Position numbers and translations under genes: made by a program
Source of the DNA: Burkholderiales bacterium
GTDB taxonomy: Bacteria > Pseudomonadota > Gammaproteobacteria > Burkholderiales > Casimicrobiaceae
Direction: 5' to 3'
Length of the DNA stretch: 33,086 bases
Assembly (NCBI GenBank): GCA_020851235.1
Contig: JADZDD010000041.1
Span: 1-33,086, forward strand
In this document: piece by piece, positions 15,968 through 23,894 of the stretch
Numbering within the stretch: position 1 is the stretch's first letter
How the letters are laid out: each line of letters begins with the position of its first letter
The notes under the pieces: model-generated
What the model was told of the DNA's origin: nothing
Seen by the model: the letters and a program-made list of their open reading frames with translations, nothing else
The model's database searches: none

Positions 15968-17446
15968 TTACTGCGTGACGATGCTTCTGGTCGTACGGTG
16001 GTTGTAGTTCGCACCGTAGTTCGACTGGATGTTGAGTCCACCGCTCGTCAGCGTGCCGTTCTCGAAGATGATCGACGAGAAGCCGATGACCGGCAATCCG
16101 TAGAACGTCGTCGAGGTCGTTTGCGTGGTCACGCCATTGGCGGTGTTGAACACGGTCGAACCCGGGCCGACGAGCCTGTGCGCGCTGCCCACGAGCGGGA
16201 AGTTCATCGCGACCCAGCCGTTGGCGAAGTCGCTGCTGATCGGGATGAAGTTCTTCGACCCGAACGCGCTCGACTGCGACGGCAACGAACCGCCACCCAG
16301 GATGTACGTCAGGACGTTGGCTTCCCAGCAGATGTTCGTCGCCTTGACGGGCGGCGGCGGCGAGAAGTCCTGCGTCGCTTGACGCGTGCGCTCTTCACGA
16401 TCGTACAGCGTGAGCGTGATGTCGTCGCACGACTTGCCATCCTTGAAGTTGTTCTGGAACAGCTTCTGCGCAGGGCCCGTTCCAACGAACACGTACTCGC
16501 GCTTCGTCGGGAAGGTGACGACCCAGTCGGTCGACGAGTGCGTCTCGACGTCGAGCACGAACTCGTTGTAGACGTTGTTGGCCATCAGCACGGCGGACAC
16601 CGGGTCGACGGCGTTGCCGCCGGTCGCCGGATTCTGGTTCCAGTTCGGCGTGATGTAGACGTTGGTGCCCGAAACGACAACCGAGGTCTTCGGATTGACG
16701 TTGGCGAGCGTCGGCAGGATCGAGCCGGCGTTGGTCCACAGCGACGTCGTCGAGAAGCCGTCGAGCGCCGTCGCGTTGCTCGCGAACTCTTCGCCCTTCA
16801 GCACGTTGATGATCGTCACCGAGCCGAAGAGGCCGCCCGAACCCGGGATCGTGTTGGCCGGCGCGGTCGGCTCGACCAGCGCGGAGTCGGTACAGGCCGG
16901 CACGCCCGCGGCGTTGTGCGTCACCGCAGCGGCGGTGCTGCCGATCACGTCGCCCAACTCGATGATCTCGAGGTAGCCCTCGCGGGTACGATCGAGCGAG
17001 TCGCCGCCCGTATCACCGACGTAGCCATAGTTGAGGAACGAGGTCGGGTTGTCCTGGCTCGTCGAGACCTTCGGCACCGTGCAGGACTTGTCCTTGGTGA
17101 AGATGCCGGCGCCATCCACGGTCGGAACGACCGCGGCGGTCCAGACGTCCTTCGCCGAGAGGTACAGGTTGAAGTCGAGCACTTCGCGCGAGTTCTTGCC
17201 TTCGAGGAAGCGAACCTTGACCGCCTTCGCCGACGCGGTGGAGTTCACCACCGACAGGAGCGAGTTGTATGCGGCGTCGGAGCCAACCAGACCCGTCGGA
17301 ACCGTGCGAACGGTGTAGTACGGATAGATCAGAACCTGACCCAGTCCGTCCGGGTTGACCGACACCGCTTGCGCGACCCCAGTCGCGCCCAGCGCGCCCA
17401 GTCCCGCGAGAGCGGCGTACAGCGACTTGTGTTTGAACGTATTCAT
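15968..17446 (-). CDS. Exported protein of unknown function (GLGQVLIYPYYT family)
   Basis: 492 residues. A clear Sec signal peptide ends at AQA (residue 27). The mature protein opens VSVNPDGLGQVLIYPYYTVR, followed by SLLSVVNSTASAKAVKVRFL, EGKNSREVLDFNLYLSAKDVW and repeated beta-strand-like, Thr/Ser/Asn-rich sequence. There are four well-spaced Cys in the mature part (in DKSCTVP, PACTDSA, GKSCDDI, NICWEAN), suggesting two disulfides. No further membrane segment, lipobox or sorting signal is visible. From memory, proteins with this opening are common uncharacterised exported proteins in betaproteobacteria; this was not checked. AAAGGAG lies about 12 bases before the ATG. The gene has its own strong terminator and sits near the type II secretion operon, so it could be a secreted or surface substrate, but that is a guess. 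Base composition looks less GC-rich than its neighbours. Confidence 0.85.
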   Translation of the reverse strand: MNTFKHKSLYAALAGLGALGATGVAQAVSVNPDGLGQVLIYPYYTVRTVPTGLVGSDAAYNSLLSVVNSTASAKAVKVRFLEGKNSREVLDFNLYLSAKDVWTAAVVPTVDGAGIFTKDKSCTVPKVSTSQDNPTSFLNYGYVGDTGGDSLDRTREGYLEIIELGDVIGSTAAAVTHNAAGVPACTDSALVEPTAPANTIPGSGGLFGSVTIINVLKGEEFASNATALDGFSTTSLWTNAGSILPTLANVNPKTSVVVSGTNVYITPNWNQNPATGGNAVDPVSAVLMANNVYNEFVLDVETHSSTDWVVTFPTKREYVFVGTGPAQKLFQNNFKDGKSCDDITLTLYDREERTRQATQDFSPPPPVKATNICWEANVLTYILGGGSLPSQSSAFGSKNFIPISSDFANGWVAMNFPLVGSAHRLVGPGSTVFNTANGVTTQTTSTTFYGLPVIGFSSIIFENGTLTSGGLNIQSNYGANYNHRTTRSIVTQ

Positions 17447-17476
17447 AGTGGGTGATGACTCCTTTTGATTGCCGTT

Positions 17477-17515
17477 TGACGTGATCGCTTTAGGACCAAC
17501 AGCACGTGAATCTTA
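17477..17515 (-). promoter_or_regulatory. AT-richer upstream region of the exported-protein gene (possible promoter area)
   Basis: The minus strand upstream of the ATG at 17446 is notably AT-richer than the rest of the window and includes GGCTGTAATAAGATTC. A weak -10-like TAAGAT with a TTGTAA 17 bases upstream can be drawn, each matching the consensus in only four of six bases. It is the only candidate promoter I can see for this independently terminated gene. Confidence 0.3.
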
Positions 17516-17560
17516 TTACAGCCTACCTTCGATTACAAACGAAACGAACCTCGAAAATGC

Positions 17561-17582
17561 TGCGGAGTGTGGATTTTCCGCA
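17561..17582 (-). terminator. Weak possible terminator after the lipoprotein gene
   Basis: A 6-bp stem (TGCGGA with TCCGCA, 10-base loop) lies about 50 bases after the lipoprotein stop on the minus strand. It is followed by GCATTTTCG, a short T-run after two bases. It is much weaker than the terminator at 15917-15945, so read-through into the next gene is possible. Confidence 0.3.
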
Positions 17583-17629
17583 ACGTCGCAATCCGGCGAC
17601 AGTTCCTTTTTCGCAGACTTTGTTGCTCT

Positions 17630-18118
17630 TTAGCGCCCGTACACGTACCAGGCCTGCGAACCGTCCACGATCCACGATTCGACCACCGGCGTGACGATGC
17701 CCTTCATTCGCGGATGATCGTAGGTGAGCTTGAGCTTCACGGTACACGCGTCACCGTCGCAGGTGACGCTTTCCATGTTGATCGCCCGGAACGCGTTGTG
17801 CCGAATGTTGAGCTTGTAGCTCTCGACCGACGTCGTCTGCCGCGATCCGGGGCTCATATACTGGTATGCCGCGTCGAAATCCCCCTTGATGAGAAGGTCC
17901 CAGCGCGCCGTCGCGCGCTGCCGCACGAGCGCCTGCTTCGCCTCGACCGTCGTGGGCACGGCGCTCGCCGTGGCGGGCGAATCCCCACCACCGGGCGTGC
18001 CCGCGCACGCTGCGAGACCCGCCAATCCGAGTGTCGCCACGGCCCGACGCGAACGTCGGGATATGACGACGATAAACCGCAAGAATTCGGGAAACCCGGG
18101 AAATGTACCGAAAACCAT
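17630..18118 (-). CDS. Small predicted lipoprotein, possibly NTF2-like
   Basis: About 162 residues from the ATG at 18118; a TTG immediately before it is also possible, and GGAAGG lies 13 bases upstream of the ATG. An Arg-rich segment (RRSRRAVATLGLAGLAAC) precedes a lipobox, LAAC, with Cys at residue 38; this n-region is long, so the true start may be further in. The mature part (ARWDLLIKGDFDAAYQYMSP, then VTCDGDACTVKLKLTYDH, ending ESWIVDGSQAWYVYGR) has an alternating strand pattern like small NTF2/SnoaL-like domains, which is only a resemblance. Two Cys in CDGDAC could pair. It lies 180 bases after gspD but has its own promoter, so it is not simply the last gene of the secretion operon. A pilotin-like or other outer-membrane role is conceivable but unsupported. 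Confidence 0.75.
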   Translation of the reverse strand: MVFGTFPGFPEFLRFIVVISRRSRRAVATLGLAGLAACAGTPGGGDSPATASAVPTTVEAKQALVRQRATARWDLLIKGDFDAAYQYMSPGSRQTTSVESYKLNIRHNAFRAINMESVTCDGDACTVKLKLTYDHPRMKGIVTPVVESWIVDGSQAWYVYGR

Positions 18119-18198
18119 CAATTTGCTGCCACCTTCCGGCGTCGTCCTGCAGTGGAAACCTCGGCCGGACGACGGGGTCGGGGCACGGGTCGGGCGCG

Positions 18199-18227
18199 AA
18201 TATATAGAACGTCGCGCGCAGCGTCAA
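18199..18227 (-). promoter_or_regulatory. Sigma70-type promoter for the lipoprotein gene
   Basis: On the minus strand TTGACG (18222-18227) and TATATT (18199-18204) are exactly 17 bases apart, each matching the consensus in five of six bases. The expected start near 18192 gives a leader of about 75 bases before the ATG at 18118. It lies in the gap just after gspD and uncouples the lipoprotein gene from the secretion operon. Confidence 0.75.
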
Positions 18228-18298
18228 TGTTCACGGGGGCGGCGCACATCGGCCCGCGGCGGGAATTCGTCGCCACGTACCCCACCCTCCGCGCCGAG

Positions 18299-20776
18299 TC
18301 ACGGGCGCGCAGCACCCGGTTGGGGTGCGGGTGCCGGCGCGGCCAGCGCCGGCGATTGTACCGTAGAGCTCGGAGGCGCTGCCCGGGCGCCGTCCGCCGG
18401 TGCGCCCGGCGCTCGCGGGAGAACGGGTTGCACGGCGCTTCCCGGCGGCGGGGGCAGCAGCGGCGGCGAAGTCAAGGGCGCAAGCGCAGGATTGACCTCG
18501 GTGTCGGGAAAGATCGGTCCGATGTACGGACGGATGATCGGCACGACCGCGTCCAGATTCTCCATGCGCCGACGCATCTCGTGCACCACCGCCGCGATGT
18601 CGACCTGGTTCTCCACGACGCGCGGCGTGATGAACAGGATGAGCTCGGTGCGGTTGTTCTTGAGCATCTGTTGCCCGAACAGCCCACCGAGGATCGGGAT
18701 GCGCGACAGGAGCGGGAGACCCTCGGAGGCGTTCTGGCGCCCTTCGTTGATGAGCCCGCCCATCACCATCGTTTGCCCACTGGGAACCGAGACGTAGGTC
18801 TGGATCGACCGCGTATTGATCGGCGGCGCGCAATCCGTGCACGCCGGGACACCCGGATCGCTCACCTCGGCCTGGACCTCGAGCGCGACCAGGCCACCGG
18901 CATTGATGTGCGGCGTCACCTGCAAGAGGACGCCGGTATCGACGTACTGCGCCGTGGTCGTGACCGCGTTCGTCGTGCCGCCGACGATCGTCGACTGGTT
19001 GATCGGAATGCGCTCACCCGACTTGATCGTCGCCTTCTGGTTGTCGAGGGCCGCGACCTGCGGATTGGCGACGATCTTCGTCGTCCCGTAGGTGTCGAGC
19101 AGGTTGAGCGCCGCCTGGATGCCGCCGGGGAAATTGGTGTTGTTGATGATGTAGGTGAAGCCCTTGACGAGGGCGGCCGACGGCGTGTCGGTCGCCTGCG
19201 GAAGCGCCGAATTGGTCGGGGTGGCCGGATTGATGATGCTGCGATTGCCACCGAGGACCATGCCCCCCGAACCGCGCCCCGAAGGCGCGCCGCCGCGGAA
19301 GAGCCATTCGACGCCGAAGTCGAGCTGGTCGGTCAACAGGATCTGCGCGATCGTCACGTCGATCACGACCTGTCGCTGCGGCACGTCGAGCTTGCGCAGC
19401 GCCTGCTCGATCACCGCGTACTCCGCGGCAGTGGCAACGAAGAGGAGCGTGTTCGCATCCTTGTCCGCGACCACCTGGAGGTTGCGCACGATGCCAGTGC
19501 CCTGACCCGCCGCTGCGGCCGGGCTCGACGCCGCGGCCGGCGTCGACGCCGGCGTCGGATTGGCGACCGGGACACCGCCGGGTTGCGGCTGGAACTGCGG
19601 CGGATTGACGATCGAGCCCGCCGGAGTCCCCGGCGCGAGCGTGGGTGTCGACCCGCTGGCCGGCTGCGCAGCCCGGCCGGTGAACGCCTGCTGCAGCAGC
19701 GGTCCCAACCGCTCGGCGCGCGTGTTCTGCAGGTTGTAGACGTAGAACTGCAAGCCGCCACCGACGTCGCCCCGACGGTCGAGCCGCTCGATCCACTTCT
19801 TGACCTCCTCGAGGTACGACGGCTGCGGGGTGACGACGAGCAGCGCGTTCATGCGCTCGATCGGAACGATCTTGAGGATGCCGGTGAGCGGGCTCGTGTT
19901 GCGATCGCCGACGACCTTCTCCAACTCCTTCATCACGTCCTTGACGTCGGAGTTCTGCAGCGTGAACACGCCCGCCGACATGCCCGCCATCCAGTCGATG
20001 TCGAACATGTCGATCGTGTCCATGAGGTGGCGCAGCTCGCGCTCGGTCCCGGCGAGGATCAGCATGTTGCGCAGCTCGTCGACCCGCACCGCCTGCGCGT
20101 CGCGCGCGAACGGCTCGAGGATGCGCAGCATCTCGCGCACGCCGACGTACTTGAGCGGCACGATCTGCACCGAGAATCCCGCCGGCAGCGCACGCGACGA
20201 GCTGCCGAGCTGCGGGGTGACGTTGCCGCGCACCGCGGCCGCCTGCGGCACGATCATGTACATGCCGCCGCTTTTCACCATCGTCGCCCCGTTCATGCGC
20301 AGGAGCGTCTCCAGCGTCGCCGGCAACGCGTCGCGCGGAATGCCGGACGACGTGCGCAGCGTGATGGTGCCGCCCACGGCGGGGTCGATCGTGTACGTCT
20401 CGTTCAGGACCTCGCCCAAGACGGTGCGTACCACCTCGCGCAGGTCGGCCCCCTCGAAATTGAGGACCATTGCACCGCCGGCGACGGGCGTGACGGCCGG
20501 TGGCGGCACGCCGCCGCCGGGCTGCTGGCCGCGCACGACGATGCCCGTCCCCTTGTAGAGATGCGCGTTCGACGGCGGTGCGGATCCCACCCGACTCGTC
20601 GCCTCCTCCATGGCCGGCGACAGCGCGGGCGAGCCGGGCGTCATGCTGCGCTCGACCGGCGTCACCTGGTACGGCTCACCGGGCATGCGCGGCGGCGGGG
20701 TCTGGCAGGCGACGAGAGAAAGCGCAAGCAGACTCGCCGTGACGCGTCGGAGCACGAGGCGGTGATGTGGCGTCAT
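18299..20776 (-). CDS. gspD: Type II secretion outer-membrane secretin GspD
   Basis: 825 residues from the ATG at 20776; a GTG at 20863 would add 29 residues ahead of a clean lipoprotein signal. Signal peptide MTPHHRLVLRRVTASLLALS ends in a lipobox, LVAC (Cys24). N0 domain at about 95-180 (MVLNFEGADLREVVRTVLGE); N1-N3 repeats follow (VPLKYVGVREMLRILEPFA, LRNMLILAGTERELRHLMD, LQNTRAERLGPLLQQAF). A Gly/Pro/Ala-rich insertion splits the third repeat. The secretin domain runs from about residue 530 to 770, with VPSGQTMVMGGLINE and LSRIPILGGLFGQQ, and ends at LILFITPRVV. A Pro/Ala-rich tail follows. It forms the multimeric outer-membrane channel of the secretion system. It is last in the operon, 89 bases after the XpsN-like gene. 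A lipidated secretin may reach the outer membrane without a classical pilotin, which is inference. Confidence 0.95.
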   Translation of the reverse strand: MTPHHRLVLRRVTASLLALSLVACQTPPPRMPGEPYQVTPVERSMTPGSPALSPAMEEATSRVGSAPPSNAHLYKGTGIVVRGQQPGGGVPPPAVTPVAGGAMVLNFEGADLREVVRTVLGEVLNETYTIDPAVGGTITLRTSSGIPRDALPATLETLLRMNGATMVKSGGMYMIVPQAAAVRGNVTPQLGSSSRALPAGFSVQIVPLKYVGVREMLRILEPFARDAQAVRVDELRNMLILAGTERELRHLMDTIDMFDIDWMAGMSAGVFTLQNSDVKDVMKELEKVVGDRNTSPLTGILKIVPIERMNALLVVTPQPSYLEEVKKWIERLDRRGDVGGGLQFYVYNLQNTRAERLGPLLQQAFTGRAAQPASGSTPTLAPGTPAGSIVNPPQFQPQPGGVPVANPTPASTPAAASSPAAAAGQGTGIVRNLQVVADKDANTLLFVATAAEYAVIEQALRKLDVPQRQVVIDVTIAQILLTDQLDFGVEWLFRGGAPSGRGSGGMVLGGNRSIINPATPTNSALPQATDTPSAALVKGFTYIINNTNFPGGIQAALNLLDTYGTTKIVANPQVAALDNQKATIKSGERIPINQSTIVGGTTNAVTTTAQYVDTGVLLQVTPHINAGGLVALEVQAEVSDPGVPACTDCAPPINTRSIQTYVSVPSGQTMVMGGLINEGRQNASEGLPLLSRIPILGGLFGQQMLKNNRTELILFITPRVVENQVDIAAVVHEMRRRMENLDAVVPIIRPYIGPIFPDTEVNPALAPLTSPPLLPPPPGSAVQPVLPRAPGAPADGARAAPPSSTVQSPALAAPAPAPQPGAARP

Positions 20777-20865
20777 GGTGGTCGTCGTGACTCGCTTTGC
20801 GGATCCGGAGAACGGGTGGGCCCCATCGCTGCGGCCCGCGATTATCGCAATTCGTCGCTGCACGT

Positions 20866-21696
20866 TCAGCGGCGCGGCATCTGATAGCGCTGGTAGACCT
20901 CTTGCCAGCGTGGATCGTTCGAGCCCATGTCGCCGCGCGGTACGGGCGGGGTCCCGGGGGCCTCGACGGGAGCCGCGCTCGTTCCCGGCTGCGGCAACGG
21001 CGCGCCCGGCGGCACGCCCTGCGCCGCGAGTTCCTGCGCCCGGGCGAGGCGCCGCCGCTCGGCAAGCACCTCGGCCACGTCGCGCGGGCGTGTCGCTGCG
21101 GTCGCCGGTGTGGCACCGGCCGCCGGCGCCGCCGCCGCGACCGGAGACCGACCGACCGCGGCAACGGCGGGCTGGATCGTCCTCTTGGGCCCCGCCGCCA
21201 CCTTGAGCAAGAGTTCTTCGCTCTCGTCGCCCAGCGTGAGGCGCACGCGATCCGGATTGATCTCGGCGACGACCATGCCGTTGAGCGTCTCGCCCGGGTG
21301 CACGCGGCGCGACTTGCCGCCCTGCACCTCGCGCAGGAACGCGGTCATCTTGCCGTCGATCTGCATCGTCCCGGACAGTGCGAACTGGCCACGCTGCATC
21401 TTGGGCTTCGCGGCTTCGGCAGCGGCCGCCACCGGCGGTGCAGGCCGTCGCGTCGGGTTGAATGCCGGTCGCTGGACGATGTCATCCCCGATCGGAGTCA
21501 CGGCCCCGGGCCGGTACTCGGGCAGGAGCGCGAGCGAAAACGGTGCGGGCGCCGGCTTCGGACTCGCAGCCTCCGGGGTCGCCGTCACCGCGCGTGCGAA
21601 CGTCTGCCAGCCCGCGACGCCGAAGACCAGTCCCAGGGACAAGACCCACAGCGCGGCAGCGCGAAGGCGCGGCAGGGTGAAAGACGACGGGATCAT
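20866..21696 (-). CDS. gspN: Type II secretion protein N-like (XpsN type; GspC-like without PDZ)
   Basis: 276 residues. A single N-terminal membrane segment (residues 13-30) is followed by a Pro/Ala linker, a conserved GDDIVQRPAFNPTRRP motif (70-85), and a small beta domain at 104-168 (FALSGTMQIDGKMTAFLRE, VHPGETLNGMVVAEINPDRV, RLTLGDESEELLL) resembling the homology region of GspC/PulP-type proteins. No PDZ domain follows; the C-terminal third is Ala/Pro-rich. In Xanthomonas, XpsN occupies this operon position and links the inner-membrane L-M complex to the secretin D. The same bridging role is likely here. It starts 14 bases after gspM, and its stop is followed by gspD. No canonical gspC is in the window. 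Confidence 0.82.
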   Translation of the reverse strand: MIPSSFTLPRLRAAALWVLSLGLVFGVAGWQTFARAVTATPEAASPKPAPAPFSLALLPEYRPGAVTPIGDDIVQRPAFNPTRRPAPPVAAAAEAAKPKMQRGQFALSGTMQIDGKMTAFLREVQGGKSRRVHPGETLNGMVVAEINPDRVRLTLGDESEELLLKVAAGPKRTIQPAVAAVGRSPVAAAAPAAGATPATAATRPRDVAEVLAERRRLARAQELAAQGVPPGAPLPQPGTSAAPVEAPGTPPVPRGDMGSNDPRWQEVYQRYQMPRR

Positions 21697-21710
21697 GCGA
21701 TGGTGCCTCC

Positions 21711-22337
21711 TTACTTCGTGGGTCCGCCGTCGGCGGGCGCCGGTCGCACGGCCTCGGGATACGCCAACGCGGATACGTCCATCTGGACGTTGTTCTCGGG
21801 CTCCTGCCCGGGGGCGGGCTTGAAGCCGCGGAAGGCGTTGAGTGGGCGTACCGTGAGATTATCGACGACGAGGTACGGCACCTGGCCGTCGAGTGCGCGC
21901 AGGATCTTCGCCAGGGCGGGCGTCGTCGCAAAGAACTGGACATTGACCGTGACCTGTCGGAAGGGGCCATCGTCGCGGGGCCCCGGGCTCTGGCTCGTGG
22001 TGATGCGCCCGCCATTGTTTTCGATCGCACCGCGCACGAGATCGGCAAGCTCGGCGCTCGCAAGATTGGGCGCCGTGTTCTTGAGAAAGAAACGGCGCCC
22101 GTCCTTTCCCTTGAGAACCTCGAGCGCTTGCCGCAGTTCAGGCGCCTGCGCGGCAACGCGTCGATAGCGCTCCAGCCGATCGGTGAGATCGTCGATCGCG
22201 CTGCCGTAGTGACGGTGCAACAGCACGACCGGGCCGAGCACGAGCGCAAGCAACGCCACCACGGCAACCACGAGGAGGCCGACCGCCAGGAAACGCTGGC
22301 GCGCGGGAGACAATCGCGCGGCGAAGCCCGGCGTCAT
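21711..22337 (-). CDS. gspM: Type II secretion inner-membrane protein GspM
   Basis: 208 residues from the ATG at 22337, overlapping the gspL stop as ATGA. A short cytoplasmic N-terminus, one membrane helix (17-40), a coiled-coil segment (about 45-75) and a small periplasmic domain (LADLVRGAIENNGGRITTSQ, then VTVNVQFFATTPALAKILRA and LVVDNLTVRPL) with the ferredoxin-like strand order of GspM/PilO-type proteins. It should pair with GspL in the inner-membrane platform. The longer open frame upstream, full of Thr-Gly-Ser-Asp repeats, is the out-of-frame reading of the gspL tandem repeat and not part of the protein. Confidence 0.9.
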   Translation of the reverse strand: MTPGFAARLSPARQRFLAVGLLVVAVVALLALVLGPVVLLHRHYGSAIDDLTDRLERYRRVAAQAPELRQALEVLKGKDGRRFFLKNTAPNLASAELADLVRGAIENNGGRITTSQSPGPRDDGPFRQVTVNVQFFATTPALAKILRALDGQVPYLVVDNLTVRPLNAFRGFKPAPGQEPENNVQMDVSALAYPEAVRPAPADGGPTK

Positions 22338-23878
22338 GGTCGGGCTCCCTTCGATGCCGCGGCGCCCGGCGCGTCGGGAGGCGCTACCGGCGGAGTCGCT
22401 GCCGGTGGAGTGGCTGCCGGTGGAGTGGCTGCCGGTGGAGTGGCTGCCGGTGGAGTGGCTGCCGGTGGAGTGGCTGCCGGTGGAGTGGCTGCCGGTGGAG
22501 TGGCTGCCGGTGGAGTCGCTGCCGGTGGAGTCGCTGCCGGTGGAGTCGCTGCCGGTGGAGTCGCTGCCGGTGGAGTCGCTGCCGGTGGAGTCGCTGCCGG
22601 CGGAGTCGCTGCCGGCCTCGGCGCGGGGGGTGACGTTGCAGAGGGTGGCGTTGCGGGTGGCGACGGCGCGGCAGGCGCAGCGGCGACCTGAATCGTCGTG
22701 AGCGCCGGTGTGGGGCGCCGTCGCAACTGCGCGCCGAGATCGAAAATCTCGCCCGGCCCCGGCTGGATCTTCGTCGTCGGCCCGCGCTGCGCCGCGTCTG
22801 CAAAGAGCTGCGACTCCTCGAAGAGCTGCACGAGCTTGGCCGCATTGGCGCTCTCGCCGCGCAGCATGATCTCGCGCTGCACGTCCTTGCCCTTGGCCAT
22901 GCTGCGCAACTCGAACTGCGTAAGCCAGGTGTCGTCCGGCAGGAGCTTGCTCACGGTATCGAGCACGGCCAGTGCGCTGGGATACGCGTACTTCCGCTCG
23001 AGCGCAAAATTGAAGTCGCCCACCTGCGCGTCGACCTGCGCGCGTAACGTCTGCGACACGGCGGCTTGCGCGCGCGCTGCACCCGCCTGCTGCCCGAGCG
23101 AGATCGCCTCCTCGCGCAGTTGCCATAGGGGAATGATCGCCGCCGCGGCCAGCGCGGCGACGACGGCCGCAAGCGGGAGCCAGAATTGCCAGCGCCGAAG
23201 GAGCGGCCGACCGGTGCGCGCCTCCGGCGGCAGGAGATCGAGCCTCGATCGCGCGGCCTTGGCCGGGGGTCCGGGTGCGACGGCAGCGACCTCCCCACCC
23301 CACGCCACGACCTGCCGCAGCGCCGGATCGACGATGCTGCGCCGTGCCGCGGCCAGTTCGACGGTCAGGGTGCCACGCTGCGACGACCGGTCGACCACCA
23401 CGGCATCGAAATAGAGCTCATCCGCCTTGAACGGCGTGTGGCGATCGAGATCGTACGCAATGACCTGCCGCAGGTTCTCCTCGACCGCACTGGGCAGGAC
23501 GAGTCGCTTGGTGAGCACACTCGCCGGCGCGAGACTCACCACCACACGCGGTGCGCGCGTACCCTGTCGCCCCGCCGCCAGCGCCGCGCGACCCTCCGCG
23601 CGGTGCGCGTTGGCGTCCGCCCCCAAAGCGATCGTCGCCGCCGCGCGCATGACCGGGGTGCCCGCCTCGACGACCGGCCGCCACAGCGTCGCCTGATCGG
23701 CTCCGAATTCGATGACGGGACGCATCCGCCGGCGTTCGATGGCCGTGCGCAGCCGCTGCGGAGCGAGCGGCGCGAGCTCGCCGCGCCACCACGACCAGAA
23801 CCCGGCGAGCCCGAGCCCGCGCAGCGCTCCCTGCACGCGGGCAGCGCGCGATGGCAGGGTCAGTTCACGGTCGGCCAT
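22334..23878 (-). CDS. gspL: Type II secretion inner-membrane protein GspL with Ala-Thr-Pro repeat tail
   Basis: 514 residues from the ATG at 23878, 16 bases after gspK. The cytoplasmic part is an actin/PilM-like fold: VIEFGADQATLW, VVVSLAPASVLTKRLVLPS, LRQVIAYDLDRHTPFKADEL. One membrane helix lies at 232-252. The periplasmic region (260-385) is PilN/GspL-like, with coiled coil and FELRSMAKGKDVQREIMLRG. After a Pro/Ala linker comes a tail of exactly 15 Ala-Ala-Thr-Pro-Pro units (423-497) and a short end, ASKGARP. GspL normally ends with its ferredoxin-like domain, so the roughly 110-residue disordered tail is an addition. GspL recruits the ATPase GspE and pairs with GspM. It is coupled to gspM by an ATGA overlap. 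Confidence 0.92.
   Translation of the reverse strand: MADRELTLPSRAARVQGALRGLGLAGFWSWWRGELAPLAPQRLRTAIERRRMRPVIEFGADQATLWRPVVEAGTPVMRAAATIALGADANAHRAEGRAALAAGRQGTRAPRVVVSLAPASVLTKRLVLPSAVEENLRQVIAYDLDRHTPFKADELYFDAVVVDRSSQRGTLTVELAAARRSIVDPALRQVVAWGGEVAAVAPGPPAKAARSRLDLLPPEARTGRPLLRRWQFWLPLAAVVAALAAAAIIPLWQLREEAISLGQQAGAARAQAAVSQTLRAQVDAQVGDFNFALERKYAYPSALAVLDTVSKLLPDDTWLTQFELRSMAKGKDVQREIMLRGESANAAKLVQLFEESQLFADAAQRGPTTKIQPGPGEIFDLGAQLRRRPTPALTTIQVAAAPAAPSPPATPPSATSPPAPRPAATPPAATPPAATPPAATPPAATPPAATPPAATPPAATPPAATPPAATPPAATPPAATPPAATPPAATPPAATPPVAPPDAPGAAASKGARP
22384..22615. repeat. 15-bp tandem repeat, 15 copies, inside gspL
   Basis: The plus-strand unit is CTGCCGGTGGAGTSG. Reading left to right: one diverged copy (22384-22398), seven identical copies ending TGG (22399-22503), six identical copies ending TCG (22504-22593), one copy with CGG at the centre (22594-22608) and a 7-base partial. 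The unit is a multiple of three and encodes Ala-Ala-Thr-Pro-Pro in gspL; the S base is a synonymous Ala codon change (GCC or GCG). The two uniform blocks show recent copy-number expansion. Confidence 0.97.
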
Positions 23879-23894
23879 GGTCGCGATCGAAGCG

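Noticed and set aside
17567-20884. A 1105-residue plus-strand open frame opposite gspD, and similar long antisense frames (647-2743, 3306-5303, 10460-12940, 28412-30079)
   Set aside because: They are Arg/His/Asp-rich with no domains or ribosome-binding sites and mirror well-recognised minus-strand genes. This is expected where GC-rich codons leave the opposite frame free of stops.
22384-22615. Repeat array considered as CRISPR
   Set aside because: The units are 15 bp, directly adjacent without spacers, and in frame within gspL.
22128-22701. Plus-strand open frames with Val-Ala-Ala-Gly-Gly and Leu-Pro-Val-Glu-Trp repeats, and a minus-strand Thr-Gly-Ser repeat frame
   Set aside because: All are out-of-frame readings of the gspL 15-bp tandem repeat.
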